DNA of 64,000 nt, taken from assembly GCF_039652615.1 (NCBI RefSeq), contig NZ_JBDJAC010000002.1, positions 375,972-439,971 on the forward strand. The letters are read 5' to 3'. Position numbers and translations under genes: made by a program. Under the pieces are notes generated by a model. The model was not told the origin of the DNA. It made no database searches and was given only the letters and a program-made list of their open reading frames with translations. Position 1 is the stretch's first letter. Each line of letters opens with the position of its first letter. This document shows positions 15,874 through 24,545 of the stretch, piece by piece. The DNA is from Fulvimarina sp039652615. GTDB lineage: Bacteria; Pseudomonadota; Alphaproteobacteria; Rhizobiales; Rhizobiaceae.

Positions 15874-17265
15874 TCAGGCGGCACGGGCCAATCCGATTTC
15901 AGCCTCAGCGATCGCATCTTCCAGTGCCGCAAGACAACGCCCGTCGAACGAAGTGCCGACTTCGGACCGCATGATCGACAGAGCCTTTTCGAGCGGCATC
16001 GCCTTGCGATAGGGGCGATCCGCCGTCAGCGCGTCGAAGACGTCGGCAACCGAGACGATCCGCGTGCGCTCGTCGATCTCATTTTCCTTCAGCCCGCGCG
16101 GATAACCCCGCCCATCCAGCTTTTCGTGATGGGCGCCGCCGATCAGCGCCATCTCGGAAAAGATCGGGACGCGGGAGAGGATCTTTTCGGAAAGGTCGGC
16201 ATGGGAGCGCATCGCCACCCATTCCGCGTCGTCCAGTTTGCCGTTCTTGTCGAGGATCGCGTTCGACACGCCAAGTTTACCGATATCATGAAGAAGAGCT
16301 GCCCGCTTCAGCCAGCGACAGTCGGCATCGGAGTGACCGAGCTTGCGCGCCGTCATCTCGGCATAGACTGCGACGCGTTCCGAATGACCGGATGTAAAGG
16401 GGCTCTTGGAGTCGATCACCTGCGCGAAAGCCTGTGCGATTTCGTCGAGATAGTCCTCGTCGACACGAATGAGGTTACCGGGCGGCTCCATCCCGGCAAC
16501 ACGATCGGCGAAATCTGTCTGTGCGAATGCGTCCCAGAAACCCGGCTCGGAGGCGACTTCGGCGAACACCATCGCCAGATGGGGATCAAACCAATTGCCG
16601 GCACGGGCCTCGATCTCGGCGAGCGCGGCCTTTGGACCTGCGGCGGAGTGAAAGACGTCGGCGACCTGCGCCAGAAGCGCGATCCGGGCATAGAGCGGGA
16701 TCGCGGGCCCGGCGCGGCGATCGGGCCGCCCTTCCCCGTTCCAGTGTTCGTCGAGCGCATGGATGCCTTCGCTGACGGCTTTCGGAAACCGCAAAGCCGC
16801 CGCGATCTCCGCGCCGCGATGGCAGCGCGTCTCGATCATCTCGTCGACGATCTCGCCGCCATTCTGCAGGATATTCAGGATCGCCTTCAGCCGTTCGCCG
16901 AGGGGCGACTTGCGTCCCGTATGGGAGACGACGAACGCCAGCACTTTCGGCAGGGACGTGCCGAGCGTCTTGAAATCATGTTTGAAGCCGATGTCGTCGG
17001 ACAGATAGAGTTCGCAGATCCGCGCAGCGTTCGATGAACAGCCAAGGTCCTTCAGCATCACCGTATAGTACAGCTCCCAGAGCTGCAGATCCGGCAGGCC
17101 GATACGCTTTCCGATATGGTGGGCGATATAGGTCGCGCGGATGCAGTGACCGGCGGGCTGACCCTCCGTGAGATCGAGCGCATAGGATAGTGCGCCGAGC
17201 AGGTCCGACAGACGGACACTTGCAGACGGCCTTGCACCTTGATCACCCAAAACTTCGAAATTCAT
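15874..17265 (-). CDS. HD-GYP domain protein, probable cyclic di-GMP phosphodiesterase
   Basis: 463 residues from the ATG at 17265, which follows a GAGG site; an upstream ATG would add 21 residues. The C-terminal half has the complete HD-GYP signature: HSERVAVYAEMTA, the HD dyad in LLHDIGKLGVSNAIL, and HHEKLDGRGYPRGL. The N-terminal half (about 30-230) resembles a degenerate HD fold (AGHCIRATYIAHHIG, and LKDLGCSSNAARI). Such two-part proteins break down cyclic di-GMP and tend to control motility. No membrane segment is seen. A perfect 12-base inverted repeat lies upstream at 17314-17345. It may link to the flagellar genes further left. Confidence 0.85.
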   Translation of the reverse strand: MNFEVLGDQGARPSASVRLSDLLGALSYALDLTEGQPAGHCIRATYIAHHIGKRIGLPDLQLWELYYTVMLKDLGCSSNAARICELYLSDDIGFKHDFKTLGTSLPKVLAFVVSHTGRKSPLGERLKAILNILQNGGEIVDEMIETRCHRGAEIAAALRFPKAVSEGIHALDEHWNGEGRPDRRAGPAIPLYARIALLAQVADVFHSAAGPKAALAEIEARAGNWFDPHLAMVFAEVASEPGFWDAFAQTDFADRVAGMEPPGNLIRVDEDYLDEIAQAFAQVIDSKSPFTSGHSERVAVYAEMTARKLGHSDADCRWLKRAALLHDIGKLGVSNAILDKNGKLDDAEWVAMRSHADLSEKILSRVPIFSEMALIGGAHHEKLDGRGYPRGLKENEIDERTRIVSVADVFDALTADRPYRKAMPLEKALSIMRSEVGTSFDGRCLAALEDAIAEAEIGLARAA

Positions 17266-17313
17266 ATGGCGCCTCGTCTTCTCCCCGACCCTTATCGGAA
17301 AGAAGACTAACGA

Positions 17314-17345
17314 ACGATGATCGCTCAAACCTTAGCGATCATCGT
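17314..17345. promoter_or_regulatory. Perfect 12-bp inverted repeat upstream of the HD-GYP gene
   Basis: The arms ACGATGATCGCT and AGCGATCATCGT are exact complements separated by eight bases, 49 bases upstream of the proposed start at 17265. It has no T-run, so it is unlikely to be a terminator. Two-fold symmetry of this size fits an operator for a dimeric regulator or an mRNA leader hairpin. Confidence 0.6.
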
Positions 17346-17450
17346 GCTCATCGGTTAGGGTAAAGCCTTCGTTTCATATCGGCAGGCAAAGCCGCACCGC
17401 AGCCCGCCGACGGACACCGGAAGCATTGCCTTCAAATGTCCGCCACGCGA

Positions 17451-18257
17451 TCAAGCCGGCAGATACACCTCACCTAAGCCCAGGACCGCCGTATCACCGC
17501 TGATCTTGCGCATCGGCGTTCCATCGAACGGGATATCCCCGAATGTCGATTTGAGTCCGTCCGCCATCAGTTTGAGGAAGAGAAGATCGTGAACGCCCGC
17601 ATCGATGAATGTCGGTGCGAAGCGCTCAGCGCCTCCCATGAGAAGCAGCGTGCCGCGCTTCATCAGCCGACCGGGCGCGCCTTCCGTACGCCCCGCGACG
17701 ATCAGGGTGCCGGCAATCATCCGGCTCGCGGCTTCCTTGCCGCAATCGCCGTCGATCAGAATCGTGCCCCGGCGCATGCGGTCGGCAGCCCGTTCACCGG
17801 CCGTGCCCGCGATGCGGATCGTACCGCCGGACATGCCCTTCATCTCGCCTGCATCGGGCCCGCCGAGCCTTGCACCGCAATCGCCTTTCACGCGGATGCG
17901 GCCGCCTTCAAGCCCCGAGCCGCAAAGGTCGCCCACCGATCCCTCGACGTGAAGATCGCCGCCGCTCATGGCTCGGCCGACGCGAAACCCGGCATCGCCG
18001 GAGACCCGGATCACGCCTTCGGACATCGTCTGCCCGATCCGGTCGAGACGGGAAGAGCCCCCCTCAAAGCGGATATCGGCGGCATCGTCGCCCGAGATAT
18101 CGAAGACATCTCCCGCAAGAAGCGCCCGCTTCGTGGTGCCGACCGGCAGTTTCCCGATTTCGGCGAGGCCGATGCTCTTCAGACGATCCGGCACGAGCGA
18201 GGAGCAATCGATCCGCTCGTCCGGTTCGCCCTTCAAGCGAAAGGTGAGCGCGCTCAT
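17451..18257 (-). CDS. fhcC: Formyltransferase/hydrolase complex subunit C (formylmethanofuran dehydrogenase subunit C)
   Basis: 268 residues. The protein is a beta-helix built from GG-x-I-x-V/I-x-G-type repeats (SEGVIRVSGDAGFRVG, SGGDLHVEGSVGDLCG, EGGRIRVKGDCGARLG, SGGTIRIAGTAGERA), the fold of GltS/FmdC-like subunits. In methylotrophs FhcC is part of the four-subunit complex that transfers formyl from formyl-H4MPT to methylofuran and hydrolyses it to formate. It is the last gene of fhcBADC; its ATG overlaps the fhcD stop by four bases. Length agrees with the known family. Confidence 0.95.
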   Translation of the reverse strand: MSALTFRLKGEPDERIDCSSLVPDRLKSIGLAEIGKLPVGTTKRALLAGDVFDISGDDAADIRFEGGSSRLDRIGQTMSEGVIRVSGDAGFRVGRAMSGGDLHVEGSVGDLCGSGLEGGRIRVKGDCGARLGGPDAGEMKGMSGGTIRIAGTAGERAADRMRRGTILIDGDCGKEAASRMIAGTLIVAGRTEGAPGRLMKRGTLLLMGGAERFAPTFIDAGVHDLLFLKLMADGLKSTFGDIPFDGTPMRKISGDTAVLGLGEVYLPA

Positions 18258-19174
18258 GGCAGAAGCTCCTTCAGGGAGAAGTGATGGGGTCCGAGACCGC
18301 CGCCGTAATTGCCGGCGCCGATGCGAAGCGCGCCTTCATCGGGGCCGAGATCGCAGATCGCCTTGATGCCGGCGCGCATCGCTTCCGACACCGCCTCGGC
18401 CGAAAGGCCGTCGATCACGATCTCCAGCACCGAGCCGATATCGTCGTCGAGCTTCGACTGGGTGGCGCCTTTCAGGGTTGGACAGTAGGCATCGTTGGAC
18501 GAGGCCATCATGCCCTCGTATTTGCCGCCAAGCTTTGAGCCCGACCGCACGATCCCGCCCGGAAAGGGCATGATGACGTCCGGCACCGCCTTCATCGCCT
18601 CGACCGCTGCCTCGGAGGCCGCGAGAGCCCCCCTGACATCGCCCGCCATGATGAGGAGATTGCCACCGCCGACGCCGTCGGACGTGTAGCCGGTCTTCGC
18701 CTCGCAGAGGAACTCGCCTTCCATCACCGGCATGCGCCAGAAGTGCTTATCCGCAAATTTCTTCGAGACCTGAAAGCCATCGGAAAAATAGCGGATCGCA
18801 GAGCCAAGTTCGATCGTCGTTTCGGAATCGTAATCGGCATAACAGGCCGTCGTCGGGCAAGTCAGGATGCACTGGCCGAGCCGTGTCGTCACCTGCTTTT
18901 CAAGCCCGCCGGGATCGAAGCCGAAGAAGAGCACGCGCACGCCCGGCCGGCCATCGCGCGTCTCGTCCGGCGAAAGCACCCGTTCGATGCCGCCCTCGCA
19001 GCCGCAGGCGATGACCGATGTGGCAAACCCCGTCATCTTGGTCGCCGCCTCCAGCGCCCACTTCTCGCTGATCGCGGTGATCTGGATCGCCGTTCCGCTC
19101 ATCGGAAAGGCTTCGGCGAAATCGTCGTCGATCCTGACGCCGTTGATCGTCGCGGCAAGGTCAATCACAGGCAT
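18254..19174 (-). CDS. fhcD: Formylmethanofuran:H4MPT formyltransferase (complex subunit D)
   Basis: 306 residues, the bacterial Ftr. Characteristic segments are INGVRIDDDFAEAFPMSGTA near the N-terminus, CGCEGGIERVL, LGQCILTCPTTACYAD, and GGKYEGMMASSNDAYCPTL. It moves the formyl group from formyl-H4MPT to methylofuran held by the Fhc complex. GGGAGG lies just before the ATG, inside the end of fhcA, with which it overlaps by ten bases. Followed by fhcC with a four-base overlap. Cytoplasmic. Confidence 0.96.
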   Translation of the reverse strand: MPVIDLAATINGVRIDDDFAEAFPMSGTAIQITAISEKWALEAATKMTGFATSVIACGCEGGIERVLSPDETRDGRPGVRVLFFGFDPGGLEKQVTTRLGQCILTCPTTACYADYDSETTIELGSAIRYFSDGFQVSKKFADKHFWRMPVMEGEFLCEAKTGYTSDGVGGGNLLIMAGDVRGALAASEAAVEAMKAVPDVIMPFPGGIVRSGSKLGGKYEGMMASSNDAYCPTLKGATQSKLDDDIGSVLEIVIDGLSAEAVSEAMRAGIKAICDLGPDEGALRIGAGNYGGGLGPHHFSLKELLP

Positions 19175-20802
19175 GGGACCTCCCGGAATGGCGTCTCACG
19201 GCGCAGCGCGCTGCCTTCCACCTTGAACCAGCGCGACTGAAGCCCGTAGGCCTCGTCGAAATAGCGATCGAGCCGCGAACTCATCTTAGCGTCCGAATGG
19301 GTCTTCAGGGTCAGCGCCTTGCCATAAGGCTTCGCGATCACCGCGCCGTTCTCGACCACCTTCACGCCATCCTTGAAGAGATAGGCTGCCGCGCCGAACA
19401 TCTTCGCCTTGTCGTCATCCCGGCGGTAGACCGAGATATCGGCGGTCGCACCGCTGCCGAGATGGCCGCGATCCTTCGTGCCGAGGAGTTTGGCGGGTGC
19501 CGCACGGGTCATGGTCGCAATTTCGCCCAGCGTGTATTCGCGATCGATCTCGGGGAGCGAGGTCCACTTTTTCACGCCTTTGGGCAGCGCCTCGATCCAT
19601 GTTTCACGCACGTTTCGATCCATGAGCAGGGCGAAGATGTCGGGATAGGTGGTGAACGGCGCACCGTTCGGATGATCGGTTGTGAAGAAGACGCGGGACG
19701 GGTCCTCGATGAGAAGGAACAGCTCCAGTCCAATCGCCCATTGAAGGGCGTTGAAGAAGCTCTTTTCCTTGTAGTTCATCGGCACGACGCCGCCGCCATT
19801 GGCCTCCTGATCCATGATGATCGTCTTGCCGGGGCTCGCCTGAGCGCGGCCGGCGAACTGGCGCAGTTCGTCGGACGAGATCGTCACCGTCTGGCCGAAC
19901 ATTACCTGTCCGATATCGACGGTGACATCGCTGCTTTCGTTGATCAGCCGGGCAAGCTCCTGCCCCTTGGAGGAAAAGCCGCGCTTGCCCTCTGTGCCAT
20001 AGCCGTAGAACTGGATGTGGGCGAGATGGAGCGGCATGCCCTCCGAAGCCCGGATCGTTGCCTCCGCCGCTTCGGCCGAAGCGCCGGGCACGCCGAGATT
20101 GTTGCAATGGACATGCAGCGGATGGGGGATACCGACATCCGCCACGGCCTTCTGCAGCGTCTTCACGATCTGCTTCGAGGAGACGCCATAATCGGGCACC
20201 TCCGCGTCGAAGGCGTAGGAGCGGACATTCTCCTTGAAGGCCGCCGAACCGCCTGCATTGATGCATTTGACGCCGAGCGCCTTGGAGGCATCCACCGTCC
20301 ACGAAACATAGTCGGCGATCGCCTCGTCGCTTTCGCCGTCGCGGATCATCGACATCAGCATGTCGTCATTGCCGAGGACGACCAGCGTCGCCTTGTCGAT
20401 GATCGGAATATCGGCCAGCTCCAGATGGGCGTGGAGCGCGGCCTGCGGCCCCATGGCGGGTTCGACCACAGTGGTAAAGCCCATTTCGGCATAGCGAAGG
20501 CCCGTTTCCTCGGTGGTCCAGCCCACCTTGGAAAGCGCCGTCTCGCCCGGCCGCGCGGAAAACGCGCGGTGCCATTCAGGCAGAAGAAGCCGGGCCGTGT
20601 TCACATGACCGCCGGCGATATGGGAGTGGATGTCGATCGCGCCCGCCATCACCACCATGCCGGAGCAGTCGACGGTTTCATCCGCAGAGCCGCTCTCGGA
20701 CGGCGCATCGACGATCTTGCCGGCTTCGATGAACATGTCCCGAACCTCGTCGATGCCGTTCGCGGGATCGACCACATGGCCGCCTTTGAGGCACGTCAGC
20801 AT
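19165..20802 (-). CDS. fhcA: Formyltransferase/hydrolase complex subunit A
   Basis: 545 residues, an amidohydrolase-fold protein. The first metal site reads VVMAGAIDIHSHIAGGHVN (HxH), with later histidines in PLHVHCNN and LAHIQFYGYG, and FFTTDHPNGAPF containing an Asp-His pair. This subunit hydrolyses the N-formyl group of formylmethanofuran to formate, completing formaldehyde oxidation. In archaea it is FmdA/FwdA. It overlaps fhcD by ten bases and is 31 bases after fhcB. In the Methylobacterium complex methylofuran is a bound prosthetic group that shuttles between FhcA and FhcD; the same is expected here. Confidence 0.96.
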   Translation of the reverse strand: MLTCLKGGHVVDPANGIDEVRDMFIEAGKIVDAPSESGSADETVDCSGMVVMAGAIDIHSHIAGGHVNTARLLLPEWHRAFSARPGETALSKVGWTTEETGLRYAEMGFTTVVEPAMGPQAALHAHLELADIPIIDKATLVVLGNDDMLMSMIRDGESDEAIADYVSWTVDASKALGVKCINAGGSAAFKENVRSYAFDAEVPDYGVSSKQIVKTLQKAVADVGIPHPLHVHCNNLGVPGASAEAAEATIRASEGMPLHLAHIQFYGYGTEGKRGFSSKGQELARLINESSDVTVDIGQVMFGQTVTISSDELRQFAGRAQASPGKTIIMDQEANGGGVVPMNYKEKSFFNALQWAIGLELFLLIEDPSRVFFTTDHPNGAPFTTYPDIFALLMDRNVRETWIEALPKGVKKWTSLPEIDREYTLGEIATMTRAAPAKLLGTKDRGHLGSGATADISVYRRDDDKAKMFGAAAYLFKDGVKVVENGAVIAKPYGKALTLKTHSDAKMSSRLDRYFDEAYGLQSRWFKVEGSALRRETPFREVPCL

Positions 20803-20833
20803 GGGATTGCCTTTCCGTCCCGCCGCATATCGG

Positions 20834-21952
20834 TCATGCGCGGACCTCGTCGTTTGATGGATGCGTTTTGCCGAGCTGATCGGCGATCGCGGAGAGAATG
20901 TCGGCAGCGTTCGTCGCCATCCCCGAATGTTCGGCGGGCTTCGAGACGAAACTGCCGAAGCGCGGCTCGTGATGGACCATCCCGTGGTCGATCCCCGGTC
21001 GCCCGATCTTGAAGACGACCTTGGCGCCCTTGCCGGTAGGCTCGTCGGCCGGGCTCAGCAGAACCGTCGGCACATCCGCCGCATCGAAAGCGCTGTCGTC
21101 GTAGACGAGGACAAGCCGCCCATCGCTCTCACCGGAGCTTACGAGCCGAAACCCCTCGTTCAGTGTCATGTCGTGTTCGGGATCGACACGGCCGAACGCG
21201 GTGCGCAGCGGAAAGCCCGACGTCCAGAGCGCGCCCTCGGCCGCGCCATAGGCGCTTCCAGCCGTGAGCGGTAGAGCGGAGGCCCGCGTTTCGCTGTTGA
21301 GATCGGCGACCAGCCCGGCCACGCTCTCGATCGCGATGGCGTCCAGGTCACCGGCAGCGAAGGCGATCGCAGCGAAGCCCGCATCCTTCAGCCAGCCCGC
21401 AAGCGCCCGCGCGGCCCCTTCCTCGAAAGGCCCGTCATTGAACGGCTTTCCACCGAGCGCCGCCCGCAGGATGCCGACGGCATCGCCCAGGTCGTCCGAC
21501 GGACAGGCGATCGTGCGCACGTTGCCCCTGGCTTCAGAAAAGCGTCCCGGCGCGTTTGGCCCAAGCAGCACGATTTCGCGCGGCTCGCCCTTCGTCCTTG
21601 CGCCAAGATCGGGCTCCACCGAGAAAATCTGCTCGAAGACCGTCTCGCTGCCCGCGAACGGATCGGCGCCGATCACCAGAACCCGGTCGGCCCGCCGTCG
21701 CATCTCCCCGGGAGAAACGCGGATGATGCCGTTGTCGCGCAGCGCCTCGATAAGCGGCGCGACCTTGTCCAGATCCTGATGGTCCAGAACGCCGCCGCAC
21801 GCACCCGCGACACGCGCGGCCTCGCGCAGGGCAGATATGTCGTCGAACCGGCCCGTCACCAGCGGCAACCGGCTCGTAGACAACAGCTTCACCGCTTCGC
21901 GGATCGCCTCGCCGGACGAAACCGGCTGGCCTTCGACCCATGCAGTCGTCAC
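20834..21952 (-). CDS. fhcB: Formyltransferase/hydrolase complex subunit B
   Basis: 372 residues, close to the Methylobacterium subunit. It resembles the molybdopterin-binding chain FmdB of archaea but is shorter and without the cysteine and cofactor-binding features of a real formate dehydrogenase, as expected for the bacterial complex, which does not carry out redox chemistry. Segments VLVIGADPFAGSETVFEQIF, GSAYGAAEGALWTSGFP and VLLSPADEPTG fit the family. The start is a GTG at 21952. It heads the operon fhcB-fhcA-fhcD-fhcC, and the pcd-like gene lies 127 bases upstream on the same strand. Confidence 0.92.
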   Translation of the reverse strand: MTTAWVEGQPVSSGEAIREAVKLLSTSRLPLVTGRFDDISALREAARVAGACGGVLDHQDLDKVAPLIEALRDNGIIRVSPGEMRRRADRVLVIGADPFAGSETVFEQIFSVEPDLGARTKGEPREIVLLGPNAPGRFSEARGNVRTIACPSDDLGDAVGILRAALGGKPFNDGPFEEGAARALAGWLKDAGFAAIAFAAGDLDAIAIESVAGLVADLNSETRASALPLTAGSAYGAAEGALWTSGFPLRTAFGRVDPEHDMTLNEGFRLVSSGESDGRLVLVYDDSAFDAADVPTVLLSPADEPTGKGAKVVFKIGRPGIDHGMVHHEPRFGSFVSKPAEHSGMATNAADILSAIADQLGKTHPSNDEVRA

Positions 21953-22079
21953 GTCTCAATCACTTTCTGTGCCCGTCACGGGAACTATCACGTCCGCCCG
22001 CCACGGCAAGCCGTCCGCTCGCAGGAAATTCCGTCAAGCGAAAATAAGCTCGTCCGTAGCGTGCGCTCGATGGCGTCTG

Positions 22080-22454
22080 TCAGCTGGATTTTTCGTATTT
22101 GATATAGGCAAAGCGCGGATCGTCCGGCGTGCCCTGAAGCGGTCCGTCTTCCTTGCCCGGCTGCCACATGATCACCTGTTCGATCATCTTGGCGAGGGCG
22201 AAGTCCGAATCGGTGATGCCCTTGGCGGCGTGATTCATCAGCCGAACCTCGACCCAGGCATAGGACGCCGTGATATCGGGATGGTGAAACGCGGCCTCGG
22301 CCAGATGGCCGACGGCATTGATCACCATCAAGGTGCCTTTCCAGCCTTGCGTCTTGTAGGTGCGGCGGATCCAGCCGTCTTCGAGACGCCAGGTCGGCAG
22401 CTCGGTCTTCAGACGTTCTTCGACGTCAGCGTCGGAATAGGTCTTGGCAGCCAT
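22080..22454 (-). CDS. Pterin-4a-carbinolamine dehydratase-like protein
   Basis: 124 residues. The family motif is present: AEAAFHHPDITASYAWVEVR followed by MNHAAKGITDSDFALAKMIE, with the paired histidines of the active site. Classic PCD recycles tetrahydrobiopterin after aromatic amino acid hydroxylation, but no phenylalanine hydroxylase is near. The gene instead precedes fhcBADC and is divergent from beta-RFAP synthase, as for pcd genes that accompany H4MPT genes in other methylotrophs. A role in H4MPT synthesis or maintenance is an inference. AGGGAG lies six bases before the ATG. The N-terminal 20 residues differ from housekeeping PCD. Confidence 0.85.
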   Translation of the reverse strand: MAAKTYSDADVEERLKTELPTWRLEDGWIRRTYKTQGWKGTLMVINAVGHLAEAAFHHPDITASYAWVEVRLMNHAAKGITDSDFALAKMIEQVIMWQPGKEDGPLQGTPDDPRFAYIKYEKSS

Positions 22455-22507
22455 TGGTTTCTCCCTTGTCCGATCGGTCTAGCACTCGATAATAGGCGGG
22501 GCGCGTC

Positions 22508-23527
22508 ATGAAGACAGGATCGATTTTGCCAGACCACGTCGTCCACGTTTCCGCCCCCGCTCGCCTCCATCTGGGTTTCCTTGATCCAGGGGCAAATTTC
22601 GGGCGCCGTTTTGGCGGCATCGGCCTTGCGATCGATGCTCCGGCGACCTCGCTTTCGATCAGGCGGGACCGGGCCACGGCGGTCATCGGCCCGGACGCCG
22701 ATCGCGCTCGCGGCTATCTCGAAACCCTGCACTCTCATCTCGGTCTGACAACCAACCACCGCGTCGAGATCGAAAGCGTCATACCCGGCCATTCCGGCCT
22801 CGGCTCGGGCACCCAGCTCGCCCTCGCCCTCGCGACCGCCCTGCGCACCCTCGAAGACATTCCGCTCGATGTCGCGGGCGATGCGGCGGTTCTGGGCCGC
22901 GGCCAGCGTTCAGGCCTTGGCGCCGCCTTCGTCACCCGGGGCGGGCTCGCGGTCGACGGCGGCAAGGGGGCGAGCGATGCACCGCCGCCGCTCGTTGCCC
23001 ATTTCGATTTCCCAGAAGACTGGCGCATCATCCTCGTCTTCCAGGACGATCTTTCCGGCATCCACGGAGCCGCCGAACTCGAAGCCTTCGCAAGCCTGCC
23101 TGACTTTTCGGCCGAAGACGCAGGCGAGGTCTCCGCCCTGACGCTCATGAACGTCCTTCCGGGGCTCGTCGAGCGCGACATCGCAACCTTCGGCCGTGGT
23201 CTGACGCGGATTCAGGAGATCGTCGGCTCCCATTTCGCGCCCGCCCAGGGCGGTGTCTTCACGAGCTCCCGCGTTGCCGAGATGATGGCACAGCTCGCCG
23301 CGAATGGCGCCCATGGCATCGGCCAGAGCTCATGGGGGCCGACCGGTTTCGCCTTTGCGCCGAGCGAAGCCGAAGCGCTCGACATCGTCGAGACAGCGCG
23401 CGCGACACGCGATATCGAAGGCCTCACGATCAGGATTGCCAAAGGCCGCAATCAGGGCGCGGTCGTCGATTCCATTCGGCAGGAGATCCGCAAGCGCCTG
23501 TCCCTTGCGAAACTTTCGATGCGTTGA
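22508..23527 (+). CDS. mptG: Beta-ribofuranosylaminobenzene 5'-phosphate synthase
   Basis: 339 residues, GHMP-kinase-related fold. Near the start it reads VSAPARLHLGFLDPG; the GHMP-like glycine-rich motif is IPGHSGLGSGTQLALALA, and C-terminally GIGQSSWGPTGFAFAPSEAE is present, all as in beta-RFAP synthase. The enzyme condenses p-hydroxybenzoate or p-aminobenzoate with PRPP, the first committed step of methanopterin synthesis. It is divergent from the pcd-like gene with only 53 bases between starts, so both promoters share that gap. mtdB follows on the same strand after 112 bases. Confidence 0.93.
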   Translation: MKTGSILPDHVVHVSAPARLHLGFLDPGANFGRRFGGIGLAIDAPATSLSIRRDRATAVIGPDADRARGYLETLHSHLGLTTNHRVEIESVIPGHSGLGSGTQLALALATALRTLEDIPLDVAGDAAVLGRGQRSGLGAAFVTRGGLAVDGGKGASDAPPPLVAHFDFPEDWRIILVFQDDLSGIHGAAELEAFASLPDFSAEDAGEVSALTLMNVLPGLVERDIATFGRGLTRIQEIVGSHFAPAQGGVFTSSRVAEMMAQLAANGAHGIGQSSWGPTGFAFAPSEAEALDIVETARATRDIEGLTIRIAKGRNQGAVVDSIRQEIRKRLSLAKLSMR

Positions 23528-23639
23528 GAGCGCGACGGGCGTTTTCTACCCGATCGGGCGCTTCGCCGCATCCCCCGATCAGTGCTAGTAGCAGCGGCAG
23601 CAAGGGCGCCGACACCATAGAAGCGAACGGATACCGGAC

Positions 23640-24539
23640 ATGCCAAAGAACATCCTGCACATGATCACGCCGCAGAAGCACGTGAGCCCCTTCGACGTGA
23701 ACCAGGCGCTCGATGCCGGTTACGATTCCGTCACGCCCTATGAAAGCGTCGGGATCGACGAGGTGAGCGACCTCGTGCAGGACGTCATCTTTTCGCGCCC
23801 GCCCGATCACGGTGTGAACTCGGCGATCTTCTTCGGTGGTGACGACGCGGTTCTCGCTCTCGACATGATCGATGCCGCCAAGGGCGCGCTCGTGCCGCCC
23901 TTTACCTGCAACATCATGGCCGATCCGGCCGGCTCCTTCACCACTGCAGCGGCCATGGTCGCAAAAGTGGAGAAGGCCCTGAAGGAGGAGAAGGGCGTCG
24001 ACCTCAAGGACACCACCATCGCCGTCTTCGGCGCGACCGGCGTCGTTGGCTATTGCGCCGCCGTCATCGCCGCTTCGGAAGGCGCGAAGGTCCGCATCGT
24101 CGGCTATAGCGGCGTCGACCGCGTCAAGAAGCGCGCCGACGAGATGAAGGAGCGCTTCGGCGTCGAGGTCGAGCCGGTCGACGGCTCCTCCGACGAGAAA
24201 AACTCGGCGATCATCTCCGATGTCGAGGTCATTCTCTCGGCGGCCAAGGCCGGCATTCAGGTTCTCAGCCACGACCAGTTGAAGAAGGCTGAGAAGCTTC
24301 TCGTCGCAGCCGACGTCAACGCCGTTCCGCCCGTCGGCCTCGAAGGCATCGACGTGATGGACGATACGGTGAAGATCGAGGGAACCGAGGCGCTCGGCAT
24401 CGGGGCGCTCGCGACTGGCGTCTTCAAGTCGAAGACGGAATACGGCCTGCTTCGCCAGATGATCGAGTCGGAAGAAGGCCAGGTTCTGGATTTCCGCCAC
24501 GCCTTCGATCTTGCCCGCAAGCTCGTCAACGAGGGCTGA
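23640..24539 (+). CDS. mtdB: NAD(P)-dependent methylene-H4MPT dehydrogenase
   Basis: 299 residues. The N-terminal MPKNILHMITPQKHVSPFDV and the nucleotide-binding motif TTIAVFGATGVVGYCAAVIA are typical of MtdA/MtdB; the lengths and the segments DHGVNSAIFFGG and ADVNAVPPVGLEGID agree. It oxidises methylene-H4MPT formed by Fae. Its placement with mch and beta-RFAP synthase argues for MtdB (H4MPT-linked) rather than MtdA, which usually lies with serine-cycle genes and fch. The ATP-grasp gene begins seven bases after the stop. Confidence 0.93.
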   Translation: MPKNILHMITPQKHVSPFDVNQALDAGYDSVTPYESVGIDEVSDLVQDVIFSRPPDHGVNSAIFFGGDDAVLALDMIDAAKGALVPPFTCNIMADPAGSFTTAAAMVAKVEKALKEEKGVDLKDTTIAVFGATGVVGYCAAVIAASEGAKVRIVGYSGVDRVKKRADEMKERFGVEVEPVDGSSDEKNSAIISDVEVILSAAKAGIQVLSHDQLKKAEKLLVAADVNAVPPVGLEGIDVMDDTVKIEGTEALGIGALATGVFKSKTEYGLLRQMIESEEGQVLDFRHAFDLARKLVNEG

Positions 24540-24545
24540 TCCGGT

